From contig JAFFJZ010000010.1 in assembly GCA_018340375.1 (NCBI GenBank), positions 12,648,001 to 12,712,000 on the forward strand: a stretch of DNA of 64,000 bases. Reading direction: 5' to 3'. This DNA is from Gonatopus flavifemur (lineage: Eukaryota > Arthropoda > Insecta > Hymenoptera > Dryinidae). Positions 25,801 to 37,800 of this stretch are shown piece after piece. The position numbers were made by a program, and so were the translations under genes. Positions within the stretch are counted from its first letter, which is position 1. Each line of letters opens with the position of its first letter. Under the pieces are notes generated by a model. That model saw only the letters and a program-made list of their open reading frames with translations. It did no database searches and was not told the DNA's origin.

Positions 25801-28800
25801 CAAAAATGTTAAATTTACACTGGGAGTCCGTGACTTTCAGAATTTAATATGTAGTTTTCAACACAAACTCTGAGTGGACCTCCTGTGACACAAAATTTTT
25901 CACTGTAGGAGTAGATTTCCACTCCAAAAAATTGAGAAAGTTCGAAGGCTATTTCTATCAAAGGTCGATTGAAAATTATTTTTTAATACATTTCTCCAAG
26001 TTCTCCACCGCTCCAGTCACTTGCCATCTGGAGTAGTGAATGGCGAGCGGAGTGAGCATCCTCGAATTTGAAAAGTGTGGGCGGCATTTTGAGATTGAAG
26101 AGCGAGTGAAGCGGGCACAATTCTAATTCAGAAGTGGGAGCGCAGCACATATCAATATTCAAACTAGTATTGTAAAGCTTCCCGATTTATCGAAGGAGAA
26201 TCTCAAATTCCAACCTTATCTGAAAAATTCCAATAGAAACCGATACACGGAGAGGAATGTATTTGGAAAAATTCCCATTCTATTCGTAAACTAGAATTAT
26301 TCGGAAAAATCAGACAATACATTATAACATAACTCCTAATCATTGCAGTTATGTTATAAGTTATTGTCTGGTTTTTTTCAATAGTTCTGGTTTACGAATA
26401 AAATGGTAATCTTTCCAAATAAATTTCTCTCCGTGTAGGTGTATTTTTATCGGAATCAATGGGTGTCTATCGATTTTCAGTGTCTTTTTGTCACATCCGC
26501 TATAGGTTAATGATGGATTTCATGTAGAACTCAACATTCTATTGGTTTTTATCAGTACAATCGGTAAAACCTTATGAATACCGATGGAAAATAATTTCCT
26601 ACCGGAAAACCGTGCTGTTTTGTCACAGGTTCTATGGGAATCTATTGGAATGATATTGGAATTTTGCAACAGGAGATGGAATGAACGTATTTGCGTACCA
26701 GTGGTGGATTCAGCAACTGCTGCAATTGCTGGATTCGCCACTGTTGCATACAAAATTGATTATTCATAACAGAAAAGACCGAAAAGAAATCGTGGAAAAC
26801 ATAAAATTGTTATAATCTTTTACACAAAATTTTTATCAAGGATTCAAGCATCTGAAAAGGGTGGTGACACGCTGCTCAATCGATTTCTGGTCTAACATGA
26901 ACTTTGATAAAGTTTAAACAAAAGTTACAACAATCGGCTTAGCTTCATGGCTGCTAGTTTCAGCTTTGAAAATTCGAGAATTTCAAGAATAACAAATGAC
27001 GTATGATATACCGATGCACGATATTTCACGGTATCAATATTTTTTATAAAAACTTTGTCGAGTTTATATTGAATTTTACGAAATATTTATAAAGATTATA
27101 TACAAATTGTATATAAAATATCGATACATCACTAGTGTGGTAGTGTCGATATTTTTTATTGAAAATTTATCGAGTTTTTTTTTAATTAAATTCTTGAAAG
27201 AAGATCGTTTTTCTCGAAGCTGATGGGAAATTACTATTTCTACTACGAATTTTGTCATTAATGCGAAATCGGTGTGCGAACAGGGTGATTTTATTATATT
27301 CCATGTTCAAAGCATGAATTATAGAAACATCCTATATTGACAGATTTCTCGGAGTCTCAAACATTCATTGTGAATGTTGAACACGATTTTTCAACCGCAT
27401 GTTTTAGAATTGAGGCCACGGTTATCGCCTTGTCATGTATACTTTTTTAAATCACGTACCAGTTGTTCTATGCATTTGTTGAATTCAATTCTCAATATCG
27501 TTTGATTTTATTATAATTCAATAACCAGATTTCAACAAAATTGGATTTTTCCAAATCATTTTTTTTATTTTTAAATAAAACTAATTTTACGTTTGAATTG
27601 AGAATATTTTCTTGAAAAGTGACTTCGGGAGAATGAAATCATCCACTAGTATCAAAGGATTTTTATTATTTGATACTTGATTAAGGTTTATTAAGTGTCG
27701 AGAGTCAGTAGAGAGGTCAGATTCTTGACTCGATACGACGGTCAGAAGAAGAAATATGAATCAACTATGTTCCGTACGTAGAAACCTCATGAACGTGTAT
27801 TGTTGTGGTATCGATTGGATGCTAATGTGAATTCGTTTACATTGTTCTTCACGGATTTGAAGAATCATTATCTACAACAGCTATTGCTTTATTCTATGAT
27901 AAAGAGAAGGAATTATGAGATAATCTTAATACTGTGCCCTGAGAGGAAGTATTAGGTGCCATTATCTAAAAAAGTTAGTAAACACAACTATTTTTCACAA
28001 CTACTCCTCAATAGTAAGCTACACTACAAGCCCAGCGAGCACAAATGATCAATTTCAATTCATAAAGACTTCCTAAAGACCTCTTGAATAGTTCCCGTTA
28101 TGCTAATCAATATGTATCCATGATGAATATTTTGAATTCTTTCTGAACATTAGTTCATTCATTGAGAATTCATTTTGAATTCAAAATATTCATGATGAAT
28201 ACATATCGATGAGCATAATGGGAACTCTTTGCAGGAACTCTTGTGCTGTAGGGATGGGATAATTTATAAACCCTGGTTAAAATGACTTGTAAATTCATAC
28301 AGAATAACAACCTAAATGATAATGTACAAAAATCATATGGAAAACGTTGAAAAATGACACTGGTTTTCATTTTTGTCTTATTTTTGAACATTTTATCCAC
28401 TTTTATCGCAATGTTGATCAGGGAAACTATATCGTTTGATCCTAATTTATAACCTATATCAATACTTGTTACTACGTTTCTGCGCATAAGAATAAACGTC
28501 TTTCGAAGATAGGACTGCCATTGTAGAGAAAAATACGCATTCAAAATCAATTGAGCCTTTAGACCCCCGACAATCTAAATTGCACCATTTAAAGCGGCAA
28601 TTCAGACAACTTTGACTCACGCGTCCTATACGCGCGAAAGGAAGGAAAGTGTCAAAAAACAATTGAATACGAAAACAAGCTAGATTATATTAACCATAAT
28701 TTCTTGGTTGGATCAATCAAATTTTTAGTAACTGTCATTAAGAATATTTACTTGAGTGTTTTAGTTAGAGTCACTATAAGAATTTCTTTTAGTGTGAGAG

Positions 28801-31800
28801 AGGCAGCAGTACCGCTATTTACAATAAATTGTCAAAGGGGACTCCGGCAAACATGATTTGTTCCAGAATATTTCTCTCGTATTGTAATTAATTCTTTTTA
28901 TTCTAAATTGAAGTTCTGTTCTCAGTTTGGGGCGAATTTAGTAGGTACTCAGCATAAGATAAAAATTGAATATATGGAATCAGGGTTGTTTGGTTAAGAC
29001 CATGGTTCAAACTATGATTTAAACCAAGTGGGTTTTTGCTCAAAGAACCCGAAAATAGTAAATTTGTTCAATACTTTCATATTAGGAATTGGAATTAATT
29101 CGTAGCGTTTTTTTAATGAAAAAAAATTATTTATTTCGAATAAAAATCAAAGAATACATTAATCAAAGTATTGTCCACCGTTTTCGACTACTTTCGACCA
29201 TCTTTCGAGCAAGGAATGAATACCGTGTCGGAAGAACGCATCATCTTTGGATGCAATCCACGAATCGACCCATTTTTGGTAATCTTCGTGAGAAGTGAAT
29301 TTTTGCTCAGACAAGCTATGAGCCATCGAACGGAACGAATGGTAATCAGATAGCGCAATATCTGGAGAATACGGCGGGTGGGGTAGAACTTCCCATTCAA
29401 GTGTTTCGAGATATGTTTTCATCGGCTTTGCGACGTGCGGACGAGCATTGTCGTGCAGCAAAATGACTTTGTCGTGTCTTTTGGAGTATTCCGGTCGTTT
29501 TTCTTTCAATGCACAGCTTGAGCGCATCAATTGTAGTCGGTAACGATCCCCAGTTATGGTTTCATTCGGTTTCAACAGTTCATAATAAATCAAACCCATC
29601 TGATCCCACTAGATACAGAGCAGAAGCTTAGACCCATGGATATCTGGCTTTGCAACTGATTGTGATGGTTAGCCGGGCTTTTTGAAGCAGCAGTTCACAC
29701 GTCAACAAACGCCTCTCAATGTCCTTTGGTTCCAATTCATATGGGATCCAACGTCCCCTACACCGAGAAAACAGATGTCTTGAAAAATACCATAATTTAT
29801 GGATTTTTGGCGTTGGTCTGACCCGAGCCAAAATATTCACTTGAACGAACCTCTAAAAGTCCCATAACTTCTTGGACTTTTATACAGAAGTATGGTACCT
29901 CCCTCATAAAAGTCCCAGCCTTTATGGTACTTTTAGAGGTATCTTCACGTAAATATTTGGACTCGGGCCAGACCAACGCCAAAAATCCATAAATTATGGT
30001 ATTTTTCAAGATACCTTTTTCTCCGTGTACGTTTCCTACCGTTGATGAGTTAACTCCCAATGATGTCGACAATTCTGGAAGGGTTTGACATGAGTCTTTA
30101 TTGAGCAACGTCTCCAAATTTTTTTGGCTGGCCAGGTCTCTCCTTAGGATCCAAGTCGAAATCACCAGCTTTGAAACGTGCAAACCATTTTCGACACGTT
30201 TGCTCAGCTAGGCCATGTTCACCATACACTCCCACTAAAATACGATGGGCTTCAGCAGCACTTTTGTCCATATTGAAGTAATGGAGTAAGACTCCCCGCA
30301 AAAACACTTCATTCGGTATAAATTTTGACATGTTCAATAAGTTATGAAGTGTTGTTATTTACGATTCAAAAAAGGTTATGTAAAACAAATGATATCCAAT
30401 AATCGCTGTTTCACGGTGAATAGATTATTGTAGGTAACAACGAAATACTGTACTACCTACGTCAGCTTTTGTACAACGCTACGAATTAATTCCAACACCT
30501 ACTATCATTTTTCTCTTTTTTGTGTATATGCTCTCTTTTTCACGAATAAACTTTCATGATCTATACTGGTGATAGTTTTAGGATCACTTTGCACTGTGGA
30601 AAATGGGAGTGCATGGGAAGAAATCATTATTCTGATAATTATACTTTCGAGTTTTGGCAACAATCTGAAATATGGAAGTACAAATATCGTTGTGAAAACT
30701 CAACGGATATTTGTGATAACGAAACAGATAGTCATTATAACGATCTTTCCCTTCACAACAATTCGATATAGCCAGCTCGGCTCAAAGAGCTCAAAGAATA
30801 CAATTATATACCCAGATAGCGTTGAGGATTCTAAAAGAATTCGAAGAGAACTCCAGATCCTCCAAAAGAATTTTCCCAGAATATCAAAAGTGATCAAAAG
30901 AGCACTTATGGAGATTGTACACAGCTCCCAGATGTGCGAAGAATCTAACTCTTTCCGGATTCCTTTTTCGACCAAATTTAATGCTTCTTGAAGTCATTGT
31001 GGAATTCTGCAACAATGTTTTAAGATTGCCAGAGGAACTTGAAAAATATGATATGGGATTGTATTTTATGCAGCAGGACAGTTTAAAAAGAGTTCGAAAT
31101 AATTGACGATTGTTCCTGCCCACAGAGCATAAAAGAAATTGGTTTTCCTTTACAAAATTTTCATCACTGACTTCTGAATATTGAATGGATTAATTTATAA
31201 TTGTTCATTAGTGAGAATTGAAACTTATAGTTATAAAGAAATCCCTACACGGAGAAAAAAATTCGTTGGAATAGCAAGAATTTCGCTGTCTTAACGAAAC
31301 TCGCTTGTTATTATATGGACAGCAAGCAAGTCCGCTGAAGTGAACGGCAATTCGTTGTTTCAGCGAATCAAGCTTCGACTGGTAATTATAACGAATCAGC
31401 TAGTAAATACAGCGAATTAGCTCATTAACACAGTGAAATGTCATCGTTAGGTTATTCAATCCGTTCAGCGAAGACGGATTCGTTGAAATAACGAAATCTT
31501 TTTTCTCCGTGTATAATTTCGAAAATCATAAATGTCTTGTTCAGATTGGAAAAACTGAATTCAATACCAAAATAACAGGTTCCAGGGGCCTTTCTGATTA
31601 AGGATGTATTACACCTATTTTTAAAATAATGAAAAACTCACGAAAATCTCCGAAACGATTCTCAATGATCAAACAAAGACTCCTACAAAATTTCAAATCG
31701 ATTCAGAGCTTCCTTCGAAAGTTACATCAAAATTGAAATCCATTAATTTATAGATTATAGATTGAAAACATATATAAATGAAGATGAATAAAAAAATATC

Positions 31801-34800
31801 TTCCTCAATATTCATGAAAACATTCGGATCAGAGTCATTCGAACTTATCTTCAGTAGTTTTATTGTGCCATGGATCATATTTTGAATCATCAGCGATATA
31901 TTATTTTCAAAATCTTTGTAATTCATCCTTAAAATTTTCAAGAAACAATTTTTTTTTCAAGCATTTTTTTTATAAAAACAATTGAGATATCGTTTTGAAA
32001 ATTTTTAGGTATGTTCATTAGAACTTGAATATCACAAAAAATTTTTATCAGATTTAAACAAATTACAACATGAAACAGTGAAAAATGACAGTGGGAGTGA
32101 TTTGGGACGACCGGATGATCTGAACAAAACAAAAAAATGGCGAATTATTCCTTGTTGAAGTGGTTATCGCATGAACTAGGATCTTCTTGATTGGTTAAAA
32201 ATTGTCCGATTTGCATCTAATTTTCTACGCTTAAAAGTCGCTTTCTCCGAAAAATGCCCGCAATTTTGTTATTTTTTGATGAAAAAAAATATCCTAGTTC
32301 ATGTGACAGGCACTTCAACAAGGAATGATTTGCCATTGTCCCCCTTTTTAAGATCATCCGGTTGCCCCAGATCACTCACAGTGTCATTTTTCGATGTTCC
32401 TTCGTTCAAATTAATATAACGAAAGAAAATTTTTATTTTGCAATATATTTAATGTTTAATAAACATACCTACAAATTTTCAAAACGATATCCTAATTATT
32501 TCTATAGGGAAAAAAAAAATTTTTAAATACCTGGTTGAAACCAAAAAAACCTGGTATTTTGGTTTTTTGTAAGAAATTTCGGTTTTTTGCAACCCTGTTC
32601 GGAATTATTCTTCAAAAGGCAGCAAAACAGATCTTCTTAGATTGTTGACTGGTTGAATAATCCTGTGTCTATAGTTGAGTTCAATAGAGAAATAAAAAAA
32701 AACATACAAATTCCCACGTGGAAATTTGTGTAAAAATGATTGGGAACGTACAAACCGATCACCAACAACGACAACATTGATGCTCAACAGTTCCTAATTA
32801 TTATTTTTCAAGACTTTGTAAAACATCTGTACATTTTTTAACAAAAAAAAAGATATCTGGTTTGTTTTTCTTATGTAGAAATAAAATATTCTCATTGAAA
32901 TAAAATTCCCTAACGTCTCCGTTACCGCCATTTTCATTTTCACAGCGCTGAGAAAATCACTGGTAAATCAAAATATATAACCCGCATTATAAATTTTGAT
33001 AAAATATCCATGGAAATTCGATGTATTGAATGAATTTGAATTGACAATCATCAAATCCCTAGTGGAAATTTTGATCAGGCATTCCCTATTTTCAATGAGG
33101 TCCTGATCAGGTTAGAATCCGGAAACCGTAAATAAGGAAAATCTCATGAACCCCTTACAAGGGCTTTACCTGATTCCCCTGATAGGCTACATGAGGGTTC
33201 GGATGAAATTTCCATAAAATCGAGCAACAAAAGGAAAACCGTAACTAAACCCGATGAGGACCTGATAGATAATCAGGCATACCCCATCAGGCTCTTGTAT
33301 TTTCCCGTCCAAAATTTCTACTACCCAAGTGTATATTAAGGGCGGGCCTAATCTAAGCCCACGGTGGGTGCCCATGCTGCCCAACGTGGGGCCAACGTTG
33401 AGATGATAACATCGTTCCCAGCTTGGCTGTATTGCTTTGCCCGAGGATTGGTAACGCCATGGGTCCAGCATGAGCCCAGCATTTGAAATTGGAAAATTGC
33501 TTTGAATTCTACCCTAGCGGACATGAATTTCAGCCCGGTCTTGGGCCTAGGGTTGAGCCCCATCCTGACTATAGGGGCCCAAGACTGGACCAAAGTGGGA
33601 CCAAAATTCATACACGCTGAGGATCTTACACACATGCTCGGGATATAAATTCACCCCAATCTTGGCCTAACGCTGGTCCAAATTGGGGCAAGTTCAAATG
33701 TGCCCGGACTAAGATTCATTATTTCCATTTTCTACCAACCATAATTGTATGGGAAAGCACAACAGGGCCAAGATTGAGCCAACATGGGCTCCATCGTCAT
33801 TCCCCTATACTAGGTTGAAGAGGATGGACCCAGCCTGGGGCTCATTGTCATTATAAGCAATACACGCTTGGGTGGGGATTCGATGGATCTTTTCTATTAT
33901 AAGCGTTCAATGAATTCATATTCCAACCATTGAACTTTGTTCAACTCCCCAGCCAGCACACATGATCAATTCGCATTTACAAAGACTTCCCAAAGACTTC
34001 TTGGATAGTCCCCGTTATGCGACCAATAATGAATTCTCCGTATCAGTTCTTTCTGAACATTGAGTTGTTCATCAACAGCTCATTTTGAATTCAAAATATT
34101 CATAATAGAAACATATTGATCAACATAACGGGAGTTCTTTGCGGGAACTCTTGTGCTGTACGGGTCTTCATCCAATTTCCATCAAAATATCAACTTAATA
34201 TTCTGATTTTTGAATGTTACAGAGAGAGTTCCTCGAAGAGCGATCTTAGGAGTAATGATGTTCCTCGCTTGTATGTTTTCGTATGTGATAAGGACTAATT
34301 TATCGATAATTATTGTTGCCATGACGTATCCCAGCAGCAAAAAAGGAGCTGGCGGACCAGTTTGTTCTGTGATTTCCAGCAACGTGACCGAACCTCTCCA
34401 AGATGTGAGTTCTCGATGTTTCATTCTCAAATGAAATTGACTTTCAAACGTTGATTATGAATTCGATATACCAAATTATTAACCATGCTATAGAACAAAT
34501 GAAAAGTGCGCGTTCCAGTATGATATAGAGTTCAATGCCTTCCACACGCTAATTTCAGTATGGTGAACGATTCGAAGAATGGACCCAACCTATCCAAGCT
34601 CTACTACTTTCCGCTTATTTCTATGGTGGAATACCGGGCAGCATACCATCTGGAATTTTGGCTGAGAAATATGGAGGCTCCAGAGTTGTGGCGTAAGTTG
34701 TAGTTCTAATTTTCCAATGAAAGGTATTTATTTCTGTAGGGACAAATACTTTTTCGACTCAATTATTTCATCAAGGCTTTCCAGAATGCTTAACAAAATT

Positions 34801-37800
34801 ACTAAATCCTGATTTTTCTCCACAGTTTTTATAAAATTGAATGAATAAAGTGCATACACGCTAAATTCTTCATATTTCTTGACGCATGGAATGTACTGCA
34901 AATGTACAGCGAAGCTGTTTAATTTCTCGGTAGATGCATCGGTGTAGAAAGTGTACATAAGTCGTTTTTTGATTTGTTGGAAATGGATCTCCCTATTCCA
35001 AATGTCTGACCAGGGGGTACAACTCAACGTTATAAAAATAAAATAAATTTGGACTGATTCCTGTGCCCTCTAAGCAGGGTATTTTCATGCGAACTAAAAA
35101 TAAAAATGGCAGCCTCGTGTAGCAGGGTAACCTCAAAATGATGTGTGAGAATTTTTATAAATTTTTGATGTTATAAAATCAAAATTGATAAGCATAATTT
35201 TGAGACTACCTCAATTCAATACAATCGAAGCGCCACCATACTAGAAAACTTATCCCTAATTGGAATATGATTTAGGGTCACCCGACAGAGTTGAATCCCC
35301 TTGTGTCTGACAAAACCGGATAGATAATTTTCTGTCAGGATTTGGTCGGTTTTTGCCTCTAACTTGGCGATTGCTGACAAAACCAGACAGAACTTTCACT
35401 TGGATCTGATAGGTTCTGTTGAGCTTTCGAAATGAAGCGTTGAAGTGGGACAAAAGCGTAAGATAAAGGTAATAGAGAGTCATCTAGGCGTGATTTAGGG
35501 GGGAATTGAAACATTTTAACGCTTCGTTTCAATACCCACTTTCTTCACTTATGGATTCTCATCAGGGAACTGATGTACAAACCAAACAATGCCAGACGAA
35601 ATCTGTCACATCCGCGATAGAGCTCAAACAAAATAGTACAGTCGATTCGAGAATTGAATCCTATGGCTCGTTCATAGGAACGAAACGAAATTTCAAACTC
35701 ATAATAAGATTTATCGGTGTTTATCGTCTTGAATTGATTCCTTATTGGAACTGGAACCATCGTTTGAGCGATGTCCTGCAGTTTGAAAGTTACATAAATA
35801 ATACTTTCTCATCAACAGTTATTAGTACCTAGGTATGCTTTAACAAAAGTATCACGCTTGGCGACAAGCTTGAGTCAATGCTAGTCAACACCGGGCCTAG
35901 CTTGGTTGCTAACATTGGCACGAAACTAGATTAATGTCTGGGATGATGACAATGTTCAATGCTGTGGCCATTACTGATATACAATACTAATTTGAGCTGA
36001 ATGAATAGGATAGATTTTTCATTGGCGTCCAAGTTTGATTGAACTTTCTGATTTGAGTAACTGACCAAACTTGATGACAAGTTCGAGTCAATGCTAGCCA
36101 TCACCGGGTGTAGCTTGATGGCCAACAATGTTACCAAGCTAATAAACCAAGCTGTTATCAACGTTAGTTATCACCGGGTGTAGCCTAATTACAACATGAT
36201 AACAATGTTATCGGGCTAGGTCAATGTTTAGGATGATAATAACGCTCTTTGCTGAGCATTCAGCTTTTATATATATATATATATATATATGGGAAATCCA
36301 ACACAGCAAAATATGCTTGGTCCTAGCATCGATATTCCAGACGCTATCAAGGTTTGGTTAGCTATAACGAGCCGAGCATTGGTTGAGGCTTGGTTGAAGA
36401 AAATTAAATCAAACACGACAAAATATGCTTGGTCCTAACATTGGCGTCCAAGACTCTATCAACGCTTAGTCATCTATGGCGAGCCACTCATCGGTCAAGG
36501 CTAGGCTAACCAGACTTGGCATACCAAGCTTGACGCCTATCATGGTGCAATTGTCAATCTTGATATTACGAGCCTGGGTAGCAAAAAAAACAATGATTAC
36601 CTCAATAGAATGCATATAAAAGGAATATGAGATTTGCTGTATTGTGATTCTGGAAAATCCTTTCTTATTGTAGAAAGAACTTTCCAAGGCTAACATCGTT
36701 GAAAATGAACATCTCAATCCTGAAATAATTGAATCTCACTGTATATGCTGAGAAAAAATGGCTCTCATTAATCACACTCATGGTTGATTACACAGGGCCA
36801 CAAAATGAAATTGAGGTGCAGCATCTCTCACCGTGGTTGACCTCTATGTTTTTGGGGTCGCTGATTACGATCCCGGTGTCGACATGACTCCATCACGTCA
36901 GGATCAAGGTCAAATGAAGGTCAAACACCTTAAACCACGTGATATAATTTTTTTGACCCCGGATTTTGAAAGAACAGAAAATTTCACATCCAAATACGCA
37001 TTGACTTGTTAGTCGAAACAACCTTTGAAGGTCATTTGGTGGTCATATATAAAGGCGGGATCCTTTTTTTTATTTCTCGGCCGATATCTTCGTTGCGAAC
37101 AGGTCCCAAACCAGTTGACTTTGATCAGTTGACTTGGGATCAGCTAGGAACGGTTCCAGTATTGATATGACTTTGTCACGTCAGAATCAATGTCACATAA
37201 AAGGCAAATAGCTCAATTCGAATGATATAATTTTCATGAAATCCCCCCGCTCCTTCCGCCCTCTTATTCTCCTCGTGTGTGTATATCCGTGTATGTGAGT
37301 GCTGTGTATGGAATCGTGTATGGATCAAACAACACAAAAGTTGTTCAATCGGTGATAACACGGGGTTACTGTTGAACTTGTCGCATTTGACTCCAACAGG
37401 GCTAAGTTTCCCACCAAATTAGAGCTGCGGTCGCATGATGACGGCGATGGCGGGCCCGCTTGCTCACCCTGACCGATCGCCGATACTGGGTTTCCGAGTC
37501 CCTGCATCGTACTTTTTTCTGTCCCTGCCATAACGGCTTAAACGCTTTCATCCAAAGACTTTGCCAGTGACCTGTTACCCGCCGTTACCACGTGGAGGTG
37601 CCTTGGGGACAGGCACAAAGAATTTTGTTTCACGATATGCTTTTTTATAGAATATTATGTGAGTGATGGGTCATGATGTCTAAGTGACCTGGAAAATGAC
37701 CCTATTGGTCGAATGTAAGGTGAGAATATTCAACAGTTCGATATGTATCCGTAAGACAGGAGGCTCATGCAGTAGTCGCAGATGTGAAGAAACGGCTTTA

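Larger units (their letters stand above)
23625..26508 (+). repeat. dispersed repeat R1, copy 2, with nested insertions
   Basis: This copy equals 6805-7600 once three younger elements are removed (23702-24761, 24833-25940 and the MITE at 26246-26435, which both copies carry). Remaining pieces: 23625-23701, 24762-24832, 25941-26245 and 26436-26508. Copy 1 supplies the empty sites for the first two insertions. Confidence 0.6.
29085..30499 (-). mobile_element. mariner transposon, interrupted, TA duplication
   Basis: The inverted ends (GGAATTGGAATTAATTCG at left, inverted at right with 2 mismatches over about 27 bp) are flanked by TA. The empty site is visible in the related repeat at 19760-21313 (TTTCATATTATTTTTC on the complement). 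The total is 1415 bp, of which 267 bp are a MITE. Confidence 0.88.
28981..32597 (+). mobile_element. hAT-like element, 3.6 kb, with nested insertions
   Basis: It starts CAGGGTTGTTTGGTT and ends GGTTTTTTGCAACCCTG. Flanks TATGGAAT and TTCGGAAT agree at 6 of 8 bases, consistent with an aged hAT duplication. Without its inserts (a mariner at 29085-30499, MITEs at 31248-31511 and 31968-32509) about 1.4 kb remains. Frames such as 30569-30991 are open but I cannot recognise a hAT transposase in them. Confidence 0.55.

Noticed and set aside
28170..28550. 126-residue minus-strand frame
   Set aside because: It overlaps a MITE at 28031-28253 and has no recognisable motif.
30569..30991. 140-residue frame inside the hAT-like element as a transposase exon
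   Set aside because: I could not find any hAT signature (no zinc finger, no CxxH or dimerisation-domain pattern), so it is left unnamed.
33187..33635. Frames with Gly/Pro/Trp-rich peptides, also at 56395-56888
   Set aside because: Both are readings of the two copies of the CCCAAGTG element and appear in several frames.
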